Positions 54,778 through 64,000 of a DNA stretch of 64,000 nucleotides are shown piece after piece. This DNA is from Branchiostoma floridae (Eukaryota; Chordata; Leptocardii; Amphioxiformes; Branchiostomatidae). The translations under genes were made by a program, and so were the position numbers. Location: positions 23,813,015-23,877,014 of the forward strand of contig NC_049986.1 of the NCBI RefSeq assembly GCF_000003815.2. Direction: 5' to 3'. Each line of letters opens with the position of its first letter. Positions within the stretch are counted from its first letter, which is position 1. The notes under the pieces are model-generated. The model saw only the letters and a program-made list of their open reading frames with translations. It was not told where the DNA came from and made no database searches.

Positions 54778-57466
54778 ACTGAAAACCATTGTAACAGTTA
54801 CAGATTTTAGGTGCGCTGAATCTATTTTTTTGCAGAATGTAGTAGGACAACCTTACCTGTGTGTAATGCCCACAGACTGCCCCATCCTTACAGGAGTTGC
54901 TGCTGAAGGTGTAGTCACACACCTGACGTTCCTTACCTGTCACACACCTGACTGTTCCTTACCTGTCACACACCTGACCATTCCTTACCTGTGTGTAATG
55001 TCCACAGACAGCCCCATCCTTACAGGAGTTGCTGCTGAACGTGTAGTCACACACTTCTCCATGCCAGTTCGCAGTTTCCTTCCCAGCTGTGTAGCTATGG
55101 TGGATTAACAATTAATGAATGTTAGCTGCCTTAGCAAGCTTTACAAGTCTGGCTTTTTGGGTTTTATTTCTATGCCTTTTTCAGTTCAAATTCATGACAG
55201 TCCTTTTTTGAAAATGACAATATTTTAAATTGTCTAAACCACCCAAAAAGGTTTAGTCGCGCTGAGAACAGAAAAAGCTGTACCTTCACTTCCTATGGAA
55301 ACTGTGTGACTGTGTAACTTGAAGGCACAACCCTCAGTCTCTGCTTTTAAGTTGATTTTTCAATTAATATATACTATATATATATAGCATTATAAGTTGT
55401 GGTAATACAGACCTTCCCGTGGCGGTGTAGAGGTTCTCCCCCACCGACCCCTGGTACGTGTCCCCACGGTTGGGGTTATGTGTGAAGTCGCAGCCGTCCG
55501 CCCATCCCTGCGCTATGGTGGCCAGGCTGTCATCCCACTCCTGGGTATAAGGCACACAGAAATCATCATGTTTGTGTCTGCTGAAAGGAATAAGATTTGT
55601 AAAAGTTCGCCCTACTCCATGGTTGGAGTTGTGTGTGAAGTCGCAGCCAACCGCCCAGCCCTGGGATATCGTCCCACTCCTGGGCATAAGGCAAACAGCA
55701 AGCATTATGATCGTTGTGTCTTCTTAGAGCAAAATGCACATCAAAGAAAGGGGACTACATAGCAAAACTTCTCTCAGAGTCTGTACTCCAGACAACTAGT
55801 AAGGAATGAATTGAATGAACCATGATAATTGCTTAACAATTGCACAAATTTAGAATGTACAATGTATGGCAACCAAAAACAACAGTTACTGTAACTGTAA
55901 CTGTAAATGCAGAAACTTTCGTGGTGGTTTAATGTTTTTCATGGCAGTAAGAGACTACAGTGCATGATGCTACGGCAAACTTAAAACCACCGCAAAAAGT
56001 CCTTTTTCCCGCTTCCGCGAAATTAAATCCCAGCAAACTTAAATGCATTTACTGTCATGTAGTTACAAGGCTATATACAGAACAACAGTACAATCATGTA
56101 GCCCTTAGTGATCTGGTCTCGCATTTGGAATAAAGTAATATTTGATTATTGATGATAGCAGTCACTATAGCGGTGATAACAGACTTCTTATCAATCTTGG
56201 AGATTGGACACTAATTGCAGTCCTGTTATACATCAAGTAGAATGGAGGATTCACTTCCTTTTGAAGCATGTCCACCTAGTTTGATTGGTGTGGCTTGTTT
56301 CTTCTTTGAGCGTGCGTGCAAGCAACAGTTTTTGACATTCTTACAGGTGTACGTGTACGTGACAAGCTTCAATCATGTTAACAATCAAGAGATGAGCTGT
56401 CATGTCCCTGGTATATCTCAAAACACAATGCTGCCATTGTTGTGACTCATGCACATCTATTCAGTATGTCTAAGGCCAGACCAATTTTATTTGCTGGTTC
56501 TCTAAAGGCTAAGTGTTGTTGAATACTGTCCCTAGCGCACCTTGAAACTGTACCACTAGGGTTCAAGCATCACCAAACTGACCATGCCAATAATGGCTCT
56601 GAGCTTTTGGCTTAATGGTTAGCACTGCTGGGTTTGCGATCTGGTGGCTGGGTTTGGCATGGGTTCAAATCCTGGGAGCCAGGAGACTGTTTCTACTTGC
56701 CTCTTGTTTCAGTACACACAGTTACAGGGAGTGAATGTACAATATTGTGATAAGATGCAAGTTTTTCTCCCAGATTTCTGTTTTGACAAGTTAGTTTTAA
56801 GATGTCGAAGAACCAAGGAAATGAATTAGTATGGCCTATATAATCTAATGCATTTTGCTAGCAATATATCTCAAAACAAACCTCAAACATATTTAGTATA
56901 AAATTCAATATAGAATACAACACAGTGTATTCCGTATCACCCGAGGTACCAGCCCGACCGTAGGAAGGATTGCCCGAAGGCTGGAGGGTGATCCGACCCG
57001 CGGGGGGGCTGGGACCGAGGGTGATGCAGAATACACTGTATTTAAAATTTTTACGTCCAAATTCAAATTTTCAACTGTGCCGTATTCGGCTAGTTCGAAA
57101 TAGTTCGATTTACTCGAATGAAGCCTGTGTGATACAACTTAGAACCCGTGTGATACGGAAAGTTATCACATGGCCCGGAACACCGGTATCAAACATTTTT
57201 GCGGCCCTGAGGCCTCAGGGCCGCAAAAATGTTTAAGTATGACATAATAAAAGTTATATCCTATTCAAATGTCCTGACCATATACTCCATGTCGGTCGCG
57301 GTGGGGCTGACAGCCTGCCTGTAGTAGTTGTGTGCCTGCAGGATGGTGTTGATCTGGTCCTGAGTCAGATCCGTGGCACCGAAACTCCCTCTCAGGAACA
57401 GCAGAACGGCAGCTACACACAACACCTGCATGTTTCTGGCGCTGGTTTGCTTTGAATTTGTCAAGC
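52432..57466 (-). CDS. CAP/SCP-domain secreted protein, probable GPI anchor
   Basis: Known: CAP (CRISP/antigen 5/PR-1) proteins are secreted or tethered; their biochemical roles vary. Seen: coding exons 57279-57431 (exon from 57466), 55413-55540, 54989-55094, 54393-54502, 53812-53903, 53270-53326 and 52432-52511; joins in phases 0, 2, 0, 2, 1, 1; 241 residues. Signal peptide MQVLCVAAVLLFLRGSFG, then ILQAHNYYRQAV, MEYMEWDDSLATIAQGWADG, CDFTHNPNRG, GENLYTATG, WHGEVCDYTF, CGHYTQVVWA, VVCNYAPAGNFGGQKPY, then a Cys cluster (ACTQCANGNDNCSDKLC). The His-Glu-Glu-His set of CAP domains is intact. The tail SGAARHASVLPLGGVAATLF to the stop is short and hydrophobic, like a GPI signal (as in PI16/GLIPR1L1-type proteins). 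Not assigned to a vertebrate orthologue. Confidence 0.88.
52575..53128. mobile_element. GGCCAC-type MITE interrupted by a SINE
   Basis: The left end TAGGCCACTCCAATCTATTT, TTGGTTCTCGGAT and right end ATCTGATAACCAACAATCAAATTGGTGTGGCC are the family inverted repeats. The SINE 52634-52912 lies inside, so the MITE is older than the SINE. Confidence 0.75.
52634..52912 (+). mobile_element. Full-length tRNA-derived SINE with 12-bp TSD
   Basis: ACAACACTCAGC stands on both sides (52622-52633 and 52913-52924). Box A is TGGCCGAGTGGGTAGAG and box B is GAGTTCGATCCCC, followed by a body with CACTACCAGTGGACTAGCCC and GGGCGCCGCCCTATGTG. It ends AAGGACTTTAACTA with no long A tail. Intact pol III boxes and a perfect TSD suggest a fairly recent copy. 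Confidence 0.85.
54107..54392 (-). repeat. Two copies of CAP exon 4 end plus donor
   Basis: Units starting near 54104 and 54241 repeat the donor (complement of GACTTACGCGGGAGCGTAG) and about 90 bp of exon 54393-54502 (LCDTLATVDWNNANLVVC). Each is followed by AAGTTGTTTACCAATAATAA and (CAAA)n. They lie downstream of the intact exon; the period is about 135 bp. Confidence 0.9.
54580..54785. repeat. (CA)n microsatellite
   Basis: CA-rich tracts with interruptions in CAP intron 3. Cys-Val frames on the minus strand are artefacts. Confidence 0.95.
54848..54988 (-). repeat. Partial copy of CAP exon 3 end plus donor repeats
   Basis: 54855-54930 repeats the exon end coding for CDYTFSSNSCKDGAVCGHYTQ with its donor. 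After it, CCTTACCTGTCACACACCTGAC is repeated two to three times, so the donor-proximal 24 bp form their own mini-array. They lie downstream of the real exon 54989-55094. Confidence 0.8.
55590..55700 (-). repeat. Partial copy of CAP exon 2 with acceptor
   Basis: GTGTGTGAAGTCGCAGCC, CAGCCCTGGGATATCGTCCC and ACTCCTGGGCATAAGGCA match exon 55413-55540 and its acceptor, with a short deletion in the middle. It lies upstream of the real exon in gene order. Confidence 0.75.
55905..56055. repeat. Dispersed palindromic repeat, copy 2
   Basis: GTAAATGCAGAAACTTTCGT at the left and AAACTTAAATGCATTTAC at the right are inverted relatives. TTCGTGGTGGTTTAAT and AAAACCACCGC repeat the layout of 2805-2935. Confidence 0.55.
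56471..56838. mobile_element. GGCCAC-type MITE with tRNA-like insert
   Basis: The ends TAAGGCCAGACCAATTTTAT and GAATTAGTATGGCCTA belong to the family at 27602. Inside, 56595-56690 has GGCTTAATGGTTAGCAC and GGGTTCAAATCCTGG, which are box A- and box B-like, suggesting a nested tRNA-derived SINE. No TSD checked. Confidence 0.55.
56929..57042. repeat. Inverted repeat with CCCGAGG blocks
   Basis: ACAGTGTATTCCGTATCACC, CGAGGTACCAGCCCGACC is answered by GGCTGGGACCGAGGGTGATG, CAGAATACACTGT. Further GTGATACGG fragments occur at 57130-57165. Probably part of a larger fold-back element ending near the palindrome at 57191. Confidence 0.6.
57191..57234. repeat. Perfect 44-bp palindrome
   Basis: Two 22-bp arms (AAACATTTTTGCGGCCCTGA then GG; mirrored as CC then TCAGGGCCGCAAAAATGTTT) meet with no spacer between 57212 and 57213. 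It lies in intron 1 of the CAP gene, 45 bp from the exon 1 donor. Confidence 0.95.
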
Positions 57467-58240
57467 CTGTAAGAAAAGCATCATTCTGCTTTGTAAAAGT
57501 TCATTCTGTATTTATGAAATGCTGTCTGAAAAGACCCCAAGACTGCCTTAATTTGCTGTTGTCGACCTGTCATTCGACATATACACTGTACAATGTGTGA
57601 CGTTTTTTTCACACTTTGATAAGTTTTAATTATTTAAAGTACAAACTAGAAGGTAACATTTGCAAGCAAATACATAATATTTACCTTCACCTCGTCTAGC
57701 ATTAGATTATATAACTGTTCTTGGGTGTTTATACATACTCAAAAATATGGTGACCAGGCCCTCTAGCTCTATCCTGCCACTTGCCACACAACAAAATGCA
57801 AATCAAACACTTCAGGGTGTCTGCTACTTTACCAGTAAACGTGGTGCTAGCTGTCTGGTCCTGGTCCTAATTTGTTTATCGAAGAAGAAACAGCAGAGCA
57901 AAACAATATGTTCCCCTATTCAAGGCAAACATAATCATGCAGACTCACAGAGACACAACATTGTGTAAAACTATGTGTACTTACTTGTTAAGGCAACTTT
58001 TGGAAAGTTTAACGTTTTACTACCACTCACCGAGGTGACCGCACTTGAAGCCGGTAGTGTGTTGGCAGGAATGCCTGCTCCACGGCCAAAATACAAGTCA
58101 ATTTTTTTTTCCACCAGAGCTCATAACCTGCCTGTGGTGAGTGGAACAATGTGGAAGGCGTGGCTATGATATATCCCTGGGGACTTCTGGGGACAGTTCC
58201 AGAACAAATACAGTTGTTCTTTGTGTTGTCACGTCAAGCT

Positions 58241-58464
58241 TTAGGCCACACCAATTTATTTTCTTGGCTCTCAGACAAATTTAGCCACATGTAGTATCTG
58301 AGTGTCAAGATTAAAACAGATAGCTGTGAGGAAAACTAAATTATGCATCTTGAACTGTACATATCATATCTCTCCCTGAGACGGTGTGCATCAAGGTGCA
58401 GCCCTTGGGCTCTGTTTTTTATTTAACGAGAACCAAGTGAACTTACAAAATTGGTGTGGTCTAA
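58241..58464. mobile_element. GGCCACACC-type MITE
   Basis: Left TTAGGCCACACCAATTTATT, right AAAATTGGTGTGGTCTAA; the inner block CTTGGCTCTCAGA is mirrored by ACGAGAACCAAG. Same family as 27602-27951. Confidence 0.75.
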
Positions 58465-59404
58465 CCACCCTTCGGGGTCACCAGGTGTACAGGCATTAGC
58501 GGCGCATGCAGTTGGTTATACATGCATTACACAGAATGACCGTTTATTACTGAGTATACATACATGTGTTTAATCCTAGACTTAAGTTAAAGTCACCATG
58601 ATGTTAAGTATGTTGACGTCCAAGATAATGATTATACTTTGCACAGGGAACAGATTCTGATCATGCTTCACTACACTAATTGCTAATTGTCCTGGCACAA
58701 AGTCAAAGTTCTGAATTATTCATGATAGAATTTTACATGGCTGTCTGATGTCATGTTTGATGAAGCGTAACGCAAAGAGACAGAACGATGTATTGACAAA
58801 AATGGCCTTTATCATTACTGTGTGTATCCACATGGGTCTGTGAAGGAAAGTAGTTTTTTAACCTCCATGAAATCACCCATTAATAGCTGTGTAGAGCTTT
58901 TTTAGTAAATCCTTCTTTACAAAAATTACTATTATCTGCAACAGACCGTAGCATGCCCGGACAAAAGATGCGAAAACCAGTTCAGCTGCAGCACTTCAGC
59001 CCTAGGGTAACCTTAGGGGGCCTTAATTTGACCTTGACCTTCGTCTTCACAAGACTCATCCTGAGTGGGACATTACCATGATTATTTATCATCACTATAT
59101 GCATAATTTTCAAGGTCGGCATGTTTTTGTCTTGCTCAGCTTGTTCCACTTGAAACTGGGTGAAATGACTCTTTTAGTACATACGCCGATTATGATGCAA
59201 CACTGCTAGCTTCGATGTGTATTTTCTGTCTTGTATTGTAAACAATTCTACCACTCGATGCTATTTCAATCCTATTTCTCAGGAGAGAAAAAAGGTACAA
59301 GAGATAGGGCGAAAGCAGCTGTAGAACATCATGGCCACTTCTATCACCTTCCCCCGAACTTCCCCCCTCCCAAATGAGACATCTTATGTCTAGTACGTAG
59401 AGAC

Positions 59405-59648
59405 TTAGGCCATACCAATTTAATTTGTTGGTTCTCGGATTTTTAAAACATTAAAAAATATATGCTCAACTGGAAAAAAAAAACATGATAAAAACTATGC
59501 AAGAAGACCAGGTTAATGCCTTGGTGCACTCACTTTTATGGAGTGAATACAGTCATATTTAAGTTTTCCTCCCTGCCCTTTATGATGTCCGCTTGCTACA
59601 TTTTTATTTTTAAAAAATGAATCTGAGAAATCAATTGGCGTGGACTTA
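59405..59648. mobile_element. GGCCATACC-type MITE
   Basis: Left TTAGGCCATACCAATTTAAT, TTGTTGGTTCTCGGATTTTT; right GAATCTGAGAAATCAATTGG, CGTGGACTTA. It is more diverged than the other copies. Confidence 0.65.
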
Positions 59649-59929
59649 CCCAGCCACAGCAAAGTCAGTTGATCTTATAATCATATAGACTCCAAAATGC
59701 CATGACAAGTAATCCTAGTTGTTGACATCAAAAGTCTGGCCGATCAATTACAGTGGTCACTGTGCAGAGGTTGCTGTAATTGTTTGTGATCTTAGTCATG
59801 CATACATTTTGTAATTATGTATGTTTCAAGCCAGGGTTACCGTAATATAAATTATTGTGAAATTGGCTTTAAAATGAATTTTCAAAGAGCCTTGATATCA
59901 TAGGTCTACTACCGAATACATGTAAATGA

Positions 59930-60245
59930 ACGACTCTTTAAGCTTCAATTTTAATCCCCAGTTGTGTTGGGTCATGTGTCGTAATTGCATGCAGGATATT
60001 TGGCCAGAACCCAAAGGTCATGGGTTCGAATCCTAATATCATTCTACTGATCCTGTGCCCTTGGAAAAGGCGCTTAAAACCTTCCTCACTCCACCCAAGT
60101 GTAAATTTATTGAAATAGATCCCTGGCTTTGGCTGGGGAGGTAAACATGTATAGCAGTGGAAGGATGAGGAGAGAGATGGGCTCAGCCTTCCAATACTGT
60201 GCCCTAGACACAATGGATAACAACCAACAATACCGGTACCTATGG
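59930..60245 (+). repeat. SINE-like element
   Basis: Box-B-like GGGTTCGAATCC at about 60021, then GATCCTGTGCCCTTGGAAAA, CCTTCCTCACTCCACCC, GAGATGGGCTCAGCCTTCC and ACTGTGCCCTAGACACAATG. It has the block order of 7546-7700 and, inverted, of 28120-28290 and 33605-34245. 58.5-59.4 kb and 60.3-61.1 kb hold no supported gene. Confidence 0.5.
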
Positions 60246-61124
60246 TCTTATAACTAAAAGTCTATGGGTCTAAACCATTACTTTGTTTGTTGGCTTTAGA
60301 GAGCTTATAGCGTTCTTTTGTCACGGTGGAACTGTTATCTGTAAGATTTTATTAGTAACCAAAACGCTTGCGTGACTTTTAGAAATCACCTCTAGTAGTA
60401 GTAGGTAGTATCCATTATTTGATTATACTGCTGCTGGGATCCCTGAGACAGGGGTAGGCAGCAGTCGGATAGTCTTCACACCGCGCTTTCATGCGGCTCT
60501 TTTCAGTGGGTCCAACTCTGGGCTTCAACTTCATGATTTGCCTCGATGGCCGGAAGCACCAATTTGAAAGTGTTTTGTATAATCATTATTATAGTATAGG
60601 CTTTATCCCTCAGGACCTTCTCTGTAATTTACATGGTACACAGGTCCCCGACAAAAGACAGTTGATATCATTCCACCTTAAGAAGATGTGTCATTTGTAG
60701 CACCCAAGGTGTTTGGCTTTTAAGAGAGCTTTCTGTGTTCCTTTATATCAAGCTATCATTTGTAGGATTTTATCCGTTATATTAAGGCCACAACAATTCT
60801 ATAAGTTGGTTCTTTCTAAAAATGATGATGTTAAGTTGAAAAAAGAGCCTTATATAGGGCTGTACCTTAGTACACACAATATAGGATGTGCACATACATT
60901 AAACTTTTGTAGTAAGTTAAATTGAAAAATGTTAACTTGAAAACAGAGCCTAATATTTAGGGCTGGACCTTAGTGCACACAGTTTAACATGTAGGGTGCA
61001 CACATGCATTCAATTTTTGTAGTGAGGTGCAAAGTTTCCTCCCTGACCTGTGACATGATATAATCTATATTTAGGTGAAAAATTTACAGATACCATTTTT
61101 GCAAATGTGGACCTAATATGCCTG

Positions 61125-64000
61125 TGTGTGAATTATCCCTGCCCAGGTTACCCAAGCTGGTACAGATGACAGGGGTGGATGTGACCTAATATGCCTGTGT
61201 GTGTATTATCCCTGCCCAGGTTACCCAAGCTGGTACAGATGACAGGGGTGGATGTGACCTAATATGCCTGTGTGTGTATTATCCCTGCCCAGGTTACCCA
61301 AGCTGGTACAGATGACCCTGGGGTGGATGTGACCTAATATGCCTGTGTGTGTATTATCCCTGCCCAGGCTACCCAAGCTGGTGCAGATGACAGGGGTGGA
61401 TGTGACCTAATATGCCTGTGTGTGTGTGTATTATCCCTGCCCAGGCTACCCAAGCTGGTACAGATGACAGGGGTGGATGTGACCTAATATGCCTGTGTGT
61501 GTATTATCCCTGCCCAGGTTACCCAAGCTGGTGCAGATGACAGGGGTGGATGTGACCTAATATGCCTGTGTGTGTGTGTATTATCCCTGCCCAGGCTACC
61601 CAAGCTGGTACAGATGACAGGGGTGGATGTGACCTAATATGCCTGTGTGTGTATTATCCCTGCCCAGGCTACCCAAGCTGGTACAGATGACAGGGGTGGA
61701 TGTGACCTAATATGCCTGTGTGTGTATTATCCCTACCCAGGCTACCCAAGCTGGTACAGATGACAGGGGTGGATGTGACCTAATATGCCTGTGTGTGTGT
61801 TATCCCTGCCCAGGCTACCCAAACTGGTGCAGATGACAGGGGTGGATGTGACCTAATATGCCTGTGTGTGTATTATCCCTGCCCAGGCTACCCAAGCTGG
61901 TACAGATGACAGGGGTGGATGTGACCTAATATGCCTGTGTGTGTATTATCCCTACCCAGGCTACCCAAGCTGGTGCAGATGACAGGGGTGGATGTGACCT
62001 AATATGCCTGTGTGTGTGTTATCCCTGCCCAGGCTACCCAAGCTGGTACAGATGACAGGGGTGGATGTGACCTAATATGCCTGTGTGTGTATGATCCCTA
62101 CCCAGGTTACCCAAGCTGGCGCAGATGACAGGGGTGGATGTGACCTAATATGCCTGTGTGTGTGTGATCCCTGCCCAGGTTACCCAAGCTGGCACATATG
62201 ACAGGAGTGGATGTGACCTAATATGCCTGTGTGTGTGTGATCTCTGCCCACGCTACCCAAGCTGTTACAGATGAAAGGAGGGGATGTGACCTAATATCCC
62301 TGTGTGTGAGTGATTCTNNNNNNNNNNNNNNNNNNNNNNNNNNNNNNNNNNNNNNNNNNNNNNNNNNNNNNNNNNNNNNNNNNNNNNNNNNNNNNNNNNN
62401 NNNNNNNNNNNNNNNNNNNNNNNNNNNNNNNNNNNNNNNNNNNNNNNNNNNNNNNNNNNNNNNNNNNNNNNNNNNNNNNNNNNNNNNNNNNNNNNNNNNN
62501 NNNNNNNNNNNNNNNNNNNNNNNNNNNNNNNNNNNNNNNNNNNNNNNNNNNNNNNNNNNNNNNNNNNNNNNNNNNNNNNNNNNNNNNNNNNNNNNNNNNN
62601 NNNNNNNNNNNNNNNNNNNNNNNNNNNNNNNNNNNNNNNNNNNNNNNNNNNNNNNNNNNNNNNNNNNNNNNNNNNNNNNNNNNNNNNNNNNNNNNNNNNN
62701 NNNNNNNNNNNNNNNNNNNNNNNNNNNNNNNNNNNNNNNNNNNNNNNNNNNNNNNNNNNNNNNNNNNNNNNNNNNNNNNGGTGTAGTAACCGCGCCCCGG
62801 CGGCACCCGGTATTGGTAAAAGAGGGGGGGGGTGTGTGAATCTCTCCACGGCTGTGTGGGTGTATGATTCCCCCCGCCGGCGTACCCGAAGCGTGTAAAG
62901 AATAAAAGGGGGGGGTGTTGCTCAAAATATGCGGTGTGGTGTGTGTTATTATCCCTGCTCCAGGGTACACAAGTTCGGTACAAGATAGCAGGGGTGGATG
63001 TGACTTAATATCCGTGTGTGGTGTGTTATCCCTGCCCAGGCTACACAAGCATGTACAGATGACAGGGGTGGATGTGTCTGAATATACCTGTGTGTGTGTG
63101 TTATTATCCCCGCCCACGGTACACAAGCTGGTACAGATGACGGGGGTGGATGTGACCTTATATGTGTGTGTGTGTATTATCCCTGCCCAGGCTACCCAAG
63201 CTGGTACAGATGACAGGGGTGGATGTGACCTAATATGCCTGTGTGTGTATGTATCCCTGCCCAGGCTACCCAAGCTGGTACAGATGACAGGGGTGGATGT
63301 GACCTAATATGCCTGTGTGTGTGTGTATTATCCCTGCCCAGGTTACCCAAGCTGGTACAGATGACAGGGGTGGATGTGACCTAATATGCCTGTGTGTGTG
63401 TGTATTATCCCTACCCAGGCTACCCAAGCTGGTACAGATGACAGGGGTGGATGTGACCTAATATGCCTGTGTGTGTATTATCCCTACCCAGGCTACCCAA
63501 GCTGGTGCAGATGACAGGGGTGGATGTGACCTAATATGCCTGTGTGTGTGTTTGTATTATCCCTGCCCAGGCTACCCAAGCTGGTGCAGATAACAGGGGT
63601 GGATGTGACCCAAAATGCCTCTGTGTGTGTTATCCCTCCCCAGGCTACCCAAGCTGGTACAGATAACAGGGGTGGATGTGACCCAATATGCCTGTGTGTG
63701 TGTGATCCCTGCCCAGGCTACCCAAGCTGGTGCAGATAAAAGGGGTGGGTGTGTCCCAAAATGCCTGTGTGTGTGTGTTTCCTCCCCCCGCACCCCACCC
63801 ACGCGCAGATAAAAGGGGTGGATGTGTGTGACCTAATACTGCCTGTGTGTGTATTCTCCCTGCCTCCCCTACCCAATCTGCCACATAGGACAGGGGTGTG
63901 TGTGACCCACCCTGCCTGTGTGTGTATTCTCCCTCTCCGGCCTACCAAAGCTGGCAGATACGACAGAGATGGATGTAACCTATGATGCCTGACGTGTGTG
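61125..64000 (+). repeat. 73-bp tandem array with exon-like units
   Basis: The unit contains CTACCCAAGCTGGTACAGAT, GACAGGGGTGGATGTGACC, TAATATGCC, (TG)n and ATTATCCCTGCCCAGG. Pyrimidine-rich CCCTGCCCAG before each CTACCC looks like a splice acceptor and the following bases could code for LPKLVQMTGVDV. About 16 units precede the gap 62318-62779 and roughly as many follow it. Units at 62780-62960 and after 63750 are degraded, perhaps by low base quality. The array runs off the window. By analogy with the other arrays it may be the acceptor side of an exon beyond 64000. Confidence 0.85.

Noticed and set aside
57432-57464. Upstream start for the CAP protein at 57464
   Set aside because: The codon is TTG, not ATG. 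The first ATG (57431) gives a clean signal peptide and the upstream bases are 5' UTR behind an acceptor.
62780-62960. Divergent units after the last gap as a distinct repeat
   Set aside because: They follow the 73-bp unit with many small indels directly at the gap edge, which looks like low-quality sequence.

Overview
Eukaryotic (metazoan) draft-genome sequence with spliced genes, long introns, many non-autonomous transposons and seven runs of N (10506-11213, 13749-14100, 15016-15855, 20567-20666, 22509-22635, 25609-25926, 62318-62779). Gene content (ELOVL6-type elongase, NTMT1, CMTR2, a CAP protein, a C-type lectin/Cys-loop receptor) and the repeat style suggest an invertebrate deuterostome. 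A lancelet (Branchiostoma) is my best guess, from general impression and not from a search.

Layout: 0-7.9 kb holds no recognisable gene, only fold-back and tandem repeats. An ELOVL6-like fatty-acid elongase lies on + at 7982-13143. A minus-strand gene at 14374-24936 encodes a pentameric (Cys-loop) ligand-gated channel. Its phase-matched upstream exons add a Thr/Pro stalk and an EPN-type C-type lectin domain. It also carries an 8-cysteine insert where loop C should be. 26-31 kb is gene-poor and holds a young 5'-truncated LINE with its target-site duplication (28435-29705). NTMT1 (N-terminal Xaa-Pro-Lys methyltransferase) is on - at 31705-35581. CMTR2 (cap-2 2'-O-methyltransferase) is on + at 42104-51286, 3' end uncertain. 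A GPI-type CAP/CRISP-family protein is on - at 52432-57466. 58-61 kb is repeats, and 61.1-64 kb is a 73-bp tandem array with exon-like units.

Two results stand out. First, the lectin-channel fusion: twelve exons join with matching intron phases and no stop, leaving one gap (TM1 end to the TM3-TM4 loop). I do not recall this architecture being described. Second, all five genes carry local tandem arrays that straddle a splice junction (acceptor plus exon start, or exon end plus donor). Copies range from one to about 28. The intact exon always lies on the side that lets extra copies be spliced out. In the channel gene, the exon entering TM1 is present as five complete 92-bp in-frame copies.

The genes do not form a pathway. 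NTMT1 and CMTR2 are divergent with a possible shared promoter region near 39-41.5 kb; CMTR2 and the CAP gene are convergent; elongase and channel are convergent.
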